Positions 1 to 7,854 of a DNA stretch of 64,000 nucleotides are shown here, one piece after another. Under the pieces are notes generated by a model that was not told the origin of the DNA, searched no databases, and saw only the letters and a program-made list of their open reading frames with translations. The first letter of the stretch is position 1; the number at the start of each line of letters is the position of its first letter. The stretch is from Aureivirga sp. CE67 (GTDB lineage: Bacteria > Bacteroidota > Bacteroidia > Flavobacteriales > Flavobacteriaceae): the NCBI RefSeq assembly GCF_015767245.1, contig NZ_JADOTV010000001.1:310001-374000 (forward strand), written 5' to 3'. The position numbers and the translations under genes were made by a program.

Positions 1-76
1 CTTTCATTTAATGATTTTTATATTTAAATTTAAGGTACTTATTTAGTACAACCTCATTTTATTTACACATTGTCTT

Positions 77-92
77 ATCGAAATATTTCGAT
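77..92. promoter_or_regulatory. Perfect 16-base palindrome upstream of the porin gene
   Basis: ATCGAAATATTTCGAT reads the same on both strands and ends 24 bases before the porin start codon. Its place and symmetry fit a binding site for a dimeric regulator. No regulator gene lies beside it and I do not recognise the motif, so the role is inferred. Confidence 0.35.
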
Positions 93-116
93 TTTCTTTT
101 ATATAATTTAAATGAG

Positions 117-1466
117 ATGAAGATGCATGTTGATTTTGAGAAAATAAATTATCTAAAAAAAGTAATTTCTCTACTCTTATTATTTTTTATAATCACACCA
201 ATATTTGCACAACAAAAAAAGAAAAATCCTTTTGAATTCTTTCTAGATTCAGAGCATAAACGTTGGGTAAAGATTGGAATGTATACACAATTCTGGGGAA
301 GATATATTGATCTAAACCCTGGAAGTGCTATTGATGGTATAGAAAAGAAAGATATTTGGGATATTTCTATTCGTCGTTTTCGTCTTGGAGCACAAATGCA
401 AGCTACTGATAAATTGTTTTTTGTTTTAAATTTTGGAACAAATAATATCAATCAAAATCTAAGAAAAGGAGCTAGTTTAAATATTCTTGATTTAAATGTC
501 ACTTATGAACTTAATGATTATTTTAATGTAGGTTTAGGAAAATCTAATTGGGATGGTTTATCTCGTTACACTTCTAGTAGTACGAGTTCTTTAATTGTTA
601 GTGATGCGATTTCTGTTACGGTTCCCGTAAATGGTGTTTTAGATGATTCGGACAGAGAATTGAATGTTTTCTTTAAAGGAAAAGTAAAAAAACTAGATTA
701 TCGTTTGGCACTTTCTAAAGGTTTTTACACAGATAACGAATTTGAAAATGAACCAAACCCTATTGGAAATATTGCGAATTTCACAGATACTAAATCTAGA
801 TTTAAACTTTCCGGTTATTTCAAATATGAATTTTTAGACCAAGAAAGTAATAAAACTGCAACAAGTCCTGGAACGTATTTAGGTTCTAAAAACATTATGA
901 GTCTTGGAGCTGGTTTTAGTCATTTGGGAGATGGACTTTGGTATTATAATAACGATAGACATATCACTTATGTAGACATGCAACTTTTTGCTGTAGATTT
1001 CTTTTTAGATTATGTGGTAAATAAAAGAAAAAATGCGGTTTTCACTTCTTATTTGGCTTTTTTCAATTATGATTTTGGTCCAAATTATGTTCGAAGTGTC
1101 GCTGTGAATAATCCTGTAAATTCAAGTTTAGGAAATGTTACGCTGAACGGAAGTGGAAATGCCTTCCCAGTGATTGGAACAGGAAATACTGTCTTTACTC
1201 AATTTGGTTTTCTAATACCAAATAAAAATTATCCAAACCAAAAACAACAGCTACAACCATATGTAAATTTTCAATTTTCAGACTTTGAATATCTAGCGGA
1301 TGAAATGATTTATTTTGATTTTGGAATTAATTGGTTAATCAATAAACATAATTCAAAATTTACTCTAAACTTTCAGAATCGACCAATTTTTGTTGAAAGA
1401 AATAATGAACGTGTGGAAGATGAAAGAAAATGGAGTGTTTTGCTTCAATATCAATTTAAAATTTAA
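117..1466 (+). CDS. Outer-membrane porin-like beta-barrel protein
   Basis: A 449-residue protein with a signal peptide (hydrophobic stretch about residues 16-29, probable cleavage after FAQ near residue 32). The rest is alternating polar/hydrophobic beta strands with many aromatic residues and ends in YQFKI, as expected of an outer-membrane barrel. The segment near residues 50-110 (WVKIGMYTQFWGRY, then an RRFRLGAQ stretch) resembles phosphate-selective porin O/P-type proteins of Bacteroidota. It probably forms a passive channel; the substrate cannot be told. It stands alone, followed by 450 gene-free bases. Two Met codons (residues 1 and 3) could each start the protein; I use the first. Confidence is good for a barrel, lower for the porin subfamily. 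Confidence 0.7.
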   Translation: MKMHVDFEKINYLKKVISLLLLFFIITPIFAQQKKKNPFEFFLDSEHKRWVKIGMYTQFWGRYIDLNPGSAIDGIEKKDIWDISIRRFRLGAQMQATDKLFFVLNFGTNNINQNLRKGASLNILDLNVTYELNDYFNVGLGKSNWDGLSRYTSSSTSSLIVSDAISVTVPVNGVLDDSDRELNVFFKGKVKKLDYRLALSKGFYTDNEFENEPNPIGNIANFTDTKSRFKLSGYFKYEFLDQESNKTATSPGTYLGSKNIMSLGAGFSHLGDGLWYYNNDRHITYVDMQLFAVDFFLDYVVNKRKNAVFTSYLAFFNYDFGPNYVRSVAVNNPVNSSLGNVTLNGSGNAFPVIGTGNTVFTQFGFLIPNKNYPNQKQQLQPYVNFQFSDFEYLADEMIYFDFGINWLINKHNSKFTLNFQNRPIFVERNNERVEDERKWSVLLQYQFKI

Positions 1467-1918
1467 TCTTTATAAATTATTAACCATATTAAAGCGTGTT
1501 TTTATTTATTCATCAATACTACAGATATCATTTAATATAAAAAAGATTCTATAGAAATCTTAGTGGGAAATTTCAAAATAGCGCTGTTTGGAATTTATCA
1601 TTAATTCAACATAAAAACTACTTACTGTTTATCATCAAAAATTAATTAAGAGCACCTTAAAATAGTTTCATAAAAAAAACTATATTTGGTGAAAAAAATA
1701 AATGATATCTTGAATAAATTACATTTAAAATTGCTTAAAATATAATTCTCTATTCTAATAAGTAAATTTCTTAATTGAATTAATACTTATCTAAAAATAT
1801 ATCAAAATTGTTTTTTAGCTTATGAAAAGTAGCTTTTCAATATATAATATTGCTTAAAAGGGGAAACAAATTCTTAACGAAATATACTATTAATTCATTA
1901 TTTTAAAAAATAAATTTT
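1467..1918. other. Gene-free 450-base gap
   Basis: Very AT-rich with no credible coding frame. An RNA hairpin is possible at 1568-1596 (ten-base arms with one G-U pair and an AGCGCT core in the loop), but no T run follows, so it is not a normal terminator. A perfect -7 box, TATATTTG, lies at 1681-1688 on the plus strand without a -33 partner, 230 bases before the next gene. Confidence 0.4.
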
Positions 1919-3424
1919 ATGAAAAAACTATTAATTTTTTCTTTGCTTATTATTTCAAATTTTGTTCTAGCACAATCCGAGTCTACAACAAATTTAACCG
2001 TAAAAGAAAGCATCGAATACAAGGAAAAAATAAATTCTATTGACATCTTAGCAATACATACTTCTGAATCAGGAAAAACTGCAATTGCTAGAAATGGAAA
2101 GAAGAATATTTTTTTTGATATTTTTGATAATAATCTTAATAAAACCTTTTCTAAGACTATAAAAAGCAACCGAAAAGAAAAATATGTTGGTGATTTATAC
2201 TATAATAATCAATTAAAACTTTTCACAGTATATGCACCGAAAAAAGACGAACGTATTTTATATTGTCATACATTAGATTTAAATTCTACTTCTTATACAA
2301 AAACTGTTATTTTTGAAACTACTGTGGAAAAAAAACAAAATTTATTTGGTTCCAGAAAAAATCATAATACTTCTTTTTCTTTATCTCCAAATGGTAAATA
2401 TTTTGCAATTGCAACAGATAACATTCGTAAAAACAAAAACTCTTACACAATTCGTGTTTTTGATGCAAAAACTGAAAAACTAATTTATACAAAAGCTTAC
2501 CAAGAAGATATTGAACGTTATTTTATTCATAATGATTTATTTATTGATAATGATGCAACTACTTATTCTTTAGGTAAATTATATTTAAACGATCGTGCTA
2601 AAGAAAAGTCGAAAGGAGAGGCAAATTACCAATATATCCTAAATAAAATCTCAAAAGAAAAGAATGAAGAATTAGTAATTGATTTAAAAGAAAAATATAT
2701 CCAATCTTTAAAAATTTTTCAAGTTAAGGAGCAACTTCAATTGTATGGTTTTTATTCAGAATTAAAAGCTAATCGAATAAAAGGAGGTTGTAGTTTTATA
2801 ATAAACAAATCGAATCTCAGCTTACAATCTTTAAAATCAAAAGATTTACCTAAGAAAGTTTATGAGGATTTATATGGTTATAGAACAGCTAAAAGAAAAA
2901 ATAAGAAAAAGAAAGAACTTAAAAACTTTTATATTGATTATATATTGAAAGATAGTAAAGATGGTGTTTATTTAATCGCAGAAGAATTTTTTACTACAAC
3001 TAGATATGTTAATGCGGGTGTAACAGCAGGAGGATATTATGAAACGATATATCATTACGACGATCTTCTAATTTTAAAATTTGATTCTGCTGGAGATTTA
3101 GCTTGGGGTAGAAGTGTTTTTAAAAGAGCTGACACACCTTCTTATAATGCTTTTTTAAAAGATGAAAAATTACACATTATTTTAAATTCTGGTAAAAATT
3201 TATCCAAAAAGAAAGATGGAAGAACAAAAATATCTAAAGGTTTTTTTGAGTCTTCTGCTTTGTATGATTTTGAATATTCATCAGACGGTAAAGTTTCTTA
3301 TAATAAAATACAAGATAATAAAGGAAAAAAATATTATACTCCTTATTATGGAACATACCAATCCGAACGTTTTGTAATGATGAATTCTAGAAAAAAGAAA
3401 AAAACTTTTATGATCTTAGAATAA
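1919..3424 (+). CDS. Secreted protein of unknown function
   Basis: A 501-residue protein that I do not recognise. It has a clean signal peptide (MKKLLIFSLLIISNFVLAQ), then a lysine-rich, beta-rich body. Repeated stretches look like blades of a beta-propeller (FSLSPNGKYFAIATDN near residue 155 resembles a WD40/TolB-type blade). No lipobox and no C-terminal T9SS sorting domain is seen, so it probably stays in the periplasm or reaches the surface another way. A basic patch (KRKNKKKKEL) lies near residue 330. It is a single gene, and a short inverted-repeat element lies directly behind its stop codon. Confidence 0.6.
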   Translation: MKKLLIFSLLIISNFVLAQSESTTNLTVKESIEYKEKINSIDILAIHTSESGKTAIARNGKKNIFFDIFDNNLNKTFSKTIKSNRKEKYVGDLYYNNQLKLFTVYAPKKDERILYCHTLDLNSTSYTKTVIFETTVEKKQNLFGSRKNHNTSFSLSPNGKYFAIATDNIRKNKNSYTIRVFDAKTEKLIYTKAYQEDIERYFIHNDLFIDNDATTYSLGKLYLNDRAKEKSKGEANYQYILNKISKEKNEELVIDLKEKYIQSLKIFQVKEQLQLYGFYSELKANRIKGGCSFIINKSNLSLQSLKSKDLPKKVYEDLYGYRTAKRKNKKKKELKNFYIDYILKDSKDGVYLIAEEFFTTTRYVNAGVTAGGYYETIYHYDDLLILKFDSAGDLAWGRSVFKRADTPSYNAFLKDEKLHIILNSGKNLSKKKDGRTKISKGFFESSALYDFEYSSDGKVSYNKIQDNKGKKYYTPYYGTYQSERFVMMNSRKKKKTFMILE

Positions 3425-3431
3425 GATATTT

Positions 3432-3516
3432 GAGTCTGTTTAAATTTGAATAAATCGTTTTCTGCTTTTTATTACTTTTGAAACATCTGTTTTTAAAAAG
3501 AAATTTAAACAGACTC
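3432..3516. repeat. Inverted-repeat element A (85 bases)
   Basis: Perfect 16-base inverted arms, GAGTCTGTTTAAATTT at 3432-3447 and its complement at 3501-3516, enclose 53 AT-rich bases. The arm shares the core GAGYCTGTTTAAA with the longer element at 32627-32788. It sits between the 3' ends of two convergent genes, where it could also form a hairpin in either transcript. The MITE-like reading is inferred from the two related copies. Confidence 0.6.
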
Positions 3517-3561
3517 TTTCAATAATCATTCAACTTTCTTAAAAATTTACAACATTTCTCA

Positions 3562-4425
3562 TTACATATGAGGGCGTTTTTTTATCATTCCTCCTTTTGT
3601 ATCTTTTACACTATTCATAACAATAAAAGCATTCGGATCAATTTGATTTATTTCTCTTTGAAACTTGGATACTTCCAGCCTAGTAATCACAGTATATAAA
3701 ATCGAAACTTCTTTATTTTCTTTGCTATAACCACGAACTCCTTTATAAATCGTTACAGCACGTTTCATTTCATGAATAATATGCGTTCGAATTTCTTCAC
3801 TATGATCTGAAATAATAGTAATTCCAGTATATTCTTCTATTCCTTCTAAAATAAAATCAATTGTTTTAGAAGCTGTCAAATAAGTCAAAATCGCATAAAG
3901 TGCAATCTCAATAGAAAGCACATAAGCTCCAAAACCGAAAATCACCACATTAAAAATCAACACAAAATCACTAATTTTCATATTGAATTTTCTACTTAAA
4001 TAAATTGCCACAATTTCAGTTCCGTCTAGCACAGCTCCTCCTCGTATGGAGAGTCCAATTCCTAAACCGAGAAAAAATCCACCAAATGCTGCAATCAGAA
4101 CTTTATCTGAAGTAACTACAGGATAATGGATAAAATGAATAACGGTAGCTAATGTAACAATAGCAATTATACTCTTTATAGCAAAAGTTCTTTCGATATG
4201 GAAAAATGCCAAAATTATAAAAGGAACATTCAATAAAATAAGATAAAGTGAAACAGAAATCCCTGTAACTTCTTTTAATAAAAGTGAAATTCCGGTTACC
4301 CCTCCATCAATAAAAGAATTTGGAAGTAAAAATCCTTCTAATCCAAATCCTGCAGAAAGAATTCCAAGAATTATAAAAGTAGCATCCGTTAAAAAGCATT
4401 TTAGTTTGTATCGAACTTTTGACAT
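3562..4425 (-). CDS. YitT family membrane protein (DUF161/DUF2179)
   Basis: A 287-residue inner-membrane protein. The N-terminal two thirds hold about five hydrophobic segments with the family motifs GLEGFLLPNSFIDGGVTG (near residues 28-45) and SIRGGAVLDGTE (near residues 127-138). The C-terminal domain of about 80 residues (VTIYKGVRGYSKENKEVSILYTVI) is DUF2179, a small ligand-binding-like fold. The molecular function of YitT proteins is not settled. It is a single gene on the minus strand, convergent with the secreted protein before it and divergent from the MATE exporter. Confidence 0.88.
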   Translation of the reverse strand: MSKVRYKLKCFLTDATFIILGILSAGFGLEGFLLPNSFIDGGVTGISLLLKEVTGISVSLYLILLNVPFIILAFFHIERTFAIKSIIAIVTLATVIHFIHYPVVTSDKVLIAAFGGFFLGLGIGLSIRGGAVLDGTEIVAIYLSRKFNMKISDFVLIFNVVIFGFGAYVLSIEIALYAILTYLTASKTIDFILEGIEEYTGITIISDHSEEIRTHIIHEMKRAVTIYKGVRGYSKENKEVSILYTVITRLEVSKFQREINQIDPNAFIVMNSVKDTKGGMIKKRPHM

Positions 4426-4544
4426 TTTTTCTTTTGGGTTTTACTTAAAATTACAAAGAATCTATTTCTCTAAATATTAATTACTTATTAAAAAAGTATT
4501 CCAGCATTATATTTTGTATCTTATTATTTCCAAATTATTTTCTC

Positions 4545-5894
4545 ATGAAACGAGATCCAAAATTTATTATCGAAGGTCCAATCAATAAAGTTTTATTCAA
4601 ACTTACTTGGCCTATGGTTTTTGGTATCATGGGAATCTTCATCTTCAATCTTATTGATACTTTTTTCATTGGTAAACTAGGAGTAGATAATCTCGCTGCA
4701 ATTAGTTTCACTTTTCCAGTAGTTGCTTTTGTTGGAAGTGTTGCTATGGGAATTGGAATTGGAGCTGCAGCAATCGTATCTAAAAAATTCGTTTCCGAAC
4801 CGAGAGAAGAAGTTCGAATTTTTGCTTTTGAAACCATACTTCTTGCTCTTTTTGCTGTTTTTATTGTGATGATTATTGGTTTAAATACTATAAATCCTGT
4901 CTTTAAATTGTTAGGAGCAAAACCAGAAGAATTAATTCTAATTAATGACTTTATGTCTATTTGGTATTTTGGCACTATTTTTTTGGTAATTCCTCTTGTG
5001 GGAAATGGAATTATTCGTGCTACAGGAGATACTTTCACACCAGGAATTGTAATGATGGTTTTTGCAATTTTCAATGCCGCTTTAGATCCTTTTCTAATTT
5101 TCGGGATAGGTCCTTTTCCAAAATTAGGAATCAAAGGTGCTGCAATTGCAACCGTTTCAAGCCGAGCAATGATTTCTATTTTTTGTCTATATCTTTTAAT
5201 CAAACGAGATAATCTTCTTCATATTCATTTTCGAAGTTTTTCTAAAATATTAAATACTTGGAAAAAGATTTTCAGTATTGCAGGGCCATCAGCTATTGGT
5301 TTAATTATAACTCCTCTTTCTATTGCAATTGTTACTAAAATTATTTCTGTTTTCGGTAAAGAAGCTGTTGCAGCTTTCGGAATTGTTTCTAAAGTGGAAT
5401 TATTTGGTTTAATCTTAATAACTGCACTTTCTTCTGTCATGACTATTTTTACTGGACAAAATTTCGGTATGCGAAATTGGAAAAGATTGGAAATTGCAAC
5501 AAGAAACACCGTAATTTTCTCTCTAATTATGGGAGTATTCTTATTGATTTGTTATAAAATTTTTGCTAGAGATATCGGTAAACTTTTTAGTACAGATACG
5601 GAAGTTGTAGAAATCACTGTGCAATATTTTGGAATTGTTTCTTTTAGTTATGGTTTTCAAGGAATTTTCCAACTGAGTTCAGCAATTTTTAATGGTTTAA
5701 ACAAACCTCTCAATTCTCTTTCGATTGTAATCATTCGAATGATTGTTTTATACGTTCCTCTTACCTACATTCTTTCTAGATTAATTGGAATCAAAGGTAT
5801 TTTCTGGGGAGTTTTTGGAGCAAATATTCTGGTTGGAATTGTAAGTTATATTTGGATTAAAAAATATATTCAAAGACAACATAACCTTAGCTAG
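4545..5894 (+). CDS. MATE family multidrug/cation antiporter
   Basis: A 449-residue inner-membrane protein with about twelve hydrophobic helices in two MatE repeats (about 14-175 and 240-400). Family features are GPINKVLFKLTWPMVFG at the start and LIDTFFIGKLGVDNLAAIS near residue 37. Such proteins export drugs or metabolites using a Na+ or H+ gradient. The substrate is unknown. The start ATG follows a T/A-rich leader with no clear Shine-Dalgarno site, as is usual here. The last eight bases overlap the 3' end of the minus-strand epimerase gene, and no terminator is seen between the two. Confidence 0.92.
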   Translation: MKRDPKFIIEGPINKVLFKLTWPMVFGIMGIFIFNLIDTFFIGKLGVDNLAAISFTFPVVAFVGSVAMGIGIGAAAIVSKKFVSEPREEVRIFAFETILLALFAVFIVMIIGLNTINPVFKLLGAKPEELILINDFMSIWYFGTIFLVIPLVGNGIIRATGDTFTPGIVMMVFAIFNAALDPFLIFGIGPFPKLGIKGAAIATVSSRAMISIFCLYLLIKRDNLLHIHFRSFSKILNTWKKIFSIAGPSAIGLIITPLSIAIVTKIISVFGKEAVAAFGIVSKVELFGLILITALSSVMTIFTGQNFGMRNWKRLEIATRNTVIFSLIMGVFLLICYKIFARDIGKLFSTDTEVVEITVQYFGIVSFSYGFQGIFQLSSAIFNGLNKPLNSLSIVIIRMIVLYVPLTYILSRLIGIKGIFWGVFGANILVGIVSYIWIKKYIQRQHNLS

Positions 5895-7320
5895 TTCCTA
5901 TTTTCTCCAACATTCCTTTGAAAATAAATCCATGAAAAGGCAAAACACTGTACCAATACAATCTTCCAGAAATTCCTTTTGGACGAAATGTTGCTGTTTG
6001 ATGTAAAATATTTTGATCACAAACTTTAAACTCTAGCCAAGCTTCTCCTGGAACTTTCATTTCTGCAAAAAGTAATAATCTTCTTTCTTCTTTGTTTGCA
6101 TAAATTACTCGCCAGAAATCTAAAGTATCTCCCGCATGTAATTCTGTCGGATTTGTTCTTCCTCTACGAAGTCCAATTCCTCCGACCATTTTATCCATAA
6201 AACCACGAATTTTCCACAACCAATTTCCGTAGTACCAACCATGCTTCCCTCCTATTTTCCAAATATTTTTTACAACTCTATCTGAATTATCAATTTCCAT
6301 TTTTCTTTTATCTACAAAACAACCAAAAGTTGGAACTTGCACATAATTAGAAATATTTTCATTGAAAAGTCCGCTAACTAAAGAATCTTTCCAACTAGAA
6401 ATAATATGCTGTTGCTCAATTCTGTCAAAAGCTAATTGAATTGCCTCTTTATAAGTCAAAGGTTTTATTCCAAAATAATCCAAAAGATTTAATTGATCTG
6501 GATTACAAACAACCTCTACTTTCATACTTTCCACCAAATTCACCGCAAGATTATAAGAAGTAGAAGTCACAAAATACAACCAATAAGAAGAAAGTTTTGG
6601 TGTCATTACAGGAAGAATTAAAATATATCGTTTTAACCCACGAACTTCTGCGTATTGTTGCAACATATCTTCATAAGTCAAAACTTCATTCATTCCTACA
6701 TCAAAACTTCCATCATAGACTTTTTCACATAAAATACATTTTTGCAAAACTGTCAACATATCACGAATTGCAATTGGTTGCGATTTCGTTTTCAACCATC
6801 TTGGAGTTACCATCACAGGAAGTTTCTCTACCAAATCACGAATAATCTCAAAAGAAGCACTTCCTGAACCTATAATAATTCCAGCTCTTAGTGTTGTGAG
6901 ATGAAAAGTTCCTTGATTTAAAACTTCTTCTACATGTTTTCTAGAAATCAAATGTTTAGAAAGATGTTTTTCATTAACAATTCCACTTAGATAAATTACC
7001 TGTTCACATGAAGTCGTATTGATATAATCTCTAAAATTTTCCGCAGATTGAATTTCTAAAGATTCGAAATCACCAGAAGTCGCACTCATCGAATGAATCA
7101 GATAAAAAGCAACATCAATATCTTGTGGTATTTGTTCTAAAGACTTTTTATCTAAAAAATCAACTTCAATTATTGTCACTTTTTCATCATCTACTTCTTC
7201 GTAAGGAAAACGATTTTTATCTCGAACCGTACAAATTACTTCATAGCCGTCTTCTTGCAAAAGAGGTAAAAGTCTTTTTCCAATATAGCCTGTAACACCT
7301 GTAAGTAAAACTTTTTTCAT
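5887..7320 (-). CDS. SDR/NmrA-like NAD(P)-binding protein with DUF2867 tail
   Basis: A 477-residue cytoplasmic protein. Residues 1-290 form an atypical short-chain dehydrogenase (Rossmann) domain with the dinucleotide motif GVTGYIG at 8-14. Residues about 330-470 form a DUF2867-type domain (WKIGGKHGWYYGNWLW, then GRTNPTELHAGDTLDFWRV). This fusion is common in Flavobacteriaceae; the substrate is unknown and redox or epimerase activity is only inferred from the fold. A candidate small-RNA gene on the same strand ends about 97 bases upstream of the start, so a leader-type control is possible. Confidence 0.82.
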   Translation of the reverse strand: MKKVLLTGVTGYIGKRLLPLLQEDGYEVICTVRDKNRFPYEEVDDEKVTIIEVDFLDKKSLEQIPQDIDVAFYLIHSMSATSGDFESLEIQSAENFRDYINTTSCEQVIYLSGIVNEKHLSKHLISRKHVEEVLNQGTFHLTTLRAGIIIGSGSASFEIIRDLVEKLPVMVTPRWLKTKSQPIAIRDMLTVLQKCILCEKVYDGSFDVGMNEVLTYEDMLQQYAEVRGLKRYILILPVMTPKLSSYWLYFVTSTSYNLAVNLVESMKVEVVCNPDQLNLLDYFGIKPLTYKEAIQLAFDRIEQQHIISSWKDSLVSGLFNENISNYVQVPTFGCFVDKRKMEIDNSDRVVKNIWKIGGKHGWYYGNWLWKIRGFMDKMVGGIGLRRGRTNPTELHAGDTLDFWRVIYANKEERRLLLFAEMKVPGEAWLEFKVCDQNILHQTATFRPKGISGRLYWYSVLPFHGFIFKGMLEKIGTS

Positions 7321-7417
7321 AGTTCTAGCTTTTTGATTTCTCGTTTAAAGTTAGAATAAATCTTAAGATTTTTTAGCTAAAGAAAAGTGAATTTTAAAAG
7401 GAAGGAAAGTTTAAAGC

Positions 7418-7453
7418 AAAAAAAAAGCGTCCCGAAGAGATATACGGGAAGCT
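7418..7453 (-). terminator. Terminator of the candidate small RNA
   Basis: Read on the minus strand, AGCTTCCCG (7453-7445) pairs with CGGGACGCT (7434-7426) with one mismatch and a ten-base loop, followed by nine T residues. Confidence 0.8.
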
Positions 7454-7530
7454 TTCCATTGGCCTTAATAAAACCACGACATTATAAAAAATGCCAAAAC
7501 AACACAACTAAACCGCTAATTATTTTGCGG
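7418..7530 (-). ncRNA. Candidate small RNA, about 110 nt
   Basis: No credible coding frame lies here, but all signals of a separate minus-strand transcription unit do: a perfect Bacteroidota promoter (7535-7565), an intervening sequence with two hairpins, and an intrinsic terminator (7418-7453). The 5' hairpin is CCGC-AAAATAATTA-GCGG at the predicted RNA start (about 7516-7530). A second pairs GGCATT with AATGTC (about 7480-7496). It could be a free-standing sRNA or a terminated leader (riboswitch or attenuator) of the epimerase gene 97 bases downstream. I do not recognise the family. It lacks the GGAA loop of SRP RNA and is too short for 6S, tmRNA or RNase P. Confidence 0.7.
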
Positions 7531-7534
7531 CCTA

Positions 7535-7565
7535 CAAAGATACGCTAATTTTACTAAGTTCCAAA
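7535..7565 (-). promoter_or_regulatory. Consensus promoter of the candidate small RNA
   Basis: On the minus strand the -33 box TTTG (7562-7565) and the -7 box TATCTTTG (7535-7542) are exactly 19 bases apart, the Bacteroidota housekeeping sigma consensus. Transcription should begin near 7530. Confidence 0.75.
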
Positions 7566-7807
7566 CATATCTCAAACAAAATTGAATCTCAAGTAGTTAT
7601 CTTAATTTAAAAATGAACTTTTTCTAACGATTTATTAATTTTCAACTCATTTTGCGTTCAAAAAACACATAACAATAAAGTTTAAGTGTTAATTTTTTAA
7701 ATATAACATAAAAATAAAGATTGTGATATTTTCACATATTTTGATACTTTTTTAATAAATCACAAAATACTTTCGAATTTTACACTCTTTATTATTTTAT
7801 TACATCG

Positions 7808-7815
7808 TATATTTG
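7808..7815 (+). promoter_or_regulatory. -7 promoter box for lysS
   Basis: TATATTTG matches TAnnTTTG and lies 39 bases before the lysS start. No TTTG is found at the expected -33 position, so only the -7 half is supported. Confidence 0.45.
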
Positions 7816-7854
7816 CCCCTTATAAAGTTAAACGATTTTAAAAAATAGGCAAAA

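Noticed and set aside
4535-5203. Long open frame on the minus strand (222 codons)
   Set aside because: It lies wholly opposite the MATE transporter gene, its product is rich in Ile/Lys/Pro without any domain, and the plus-strand protein is a clear family member. It is a shadow frame.
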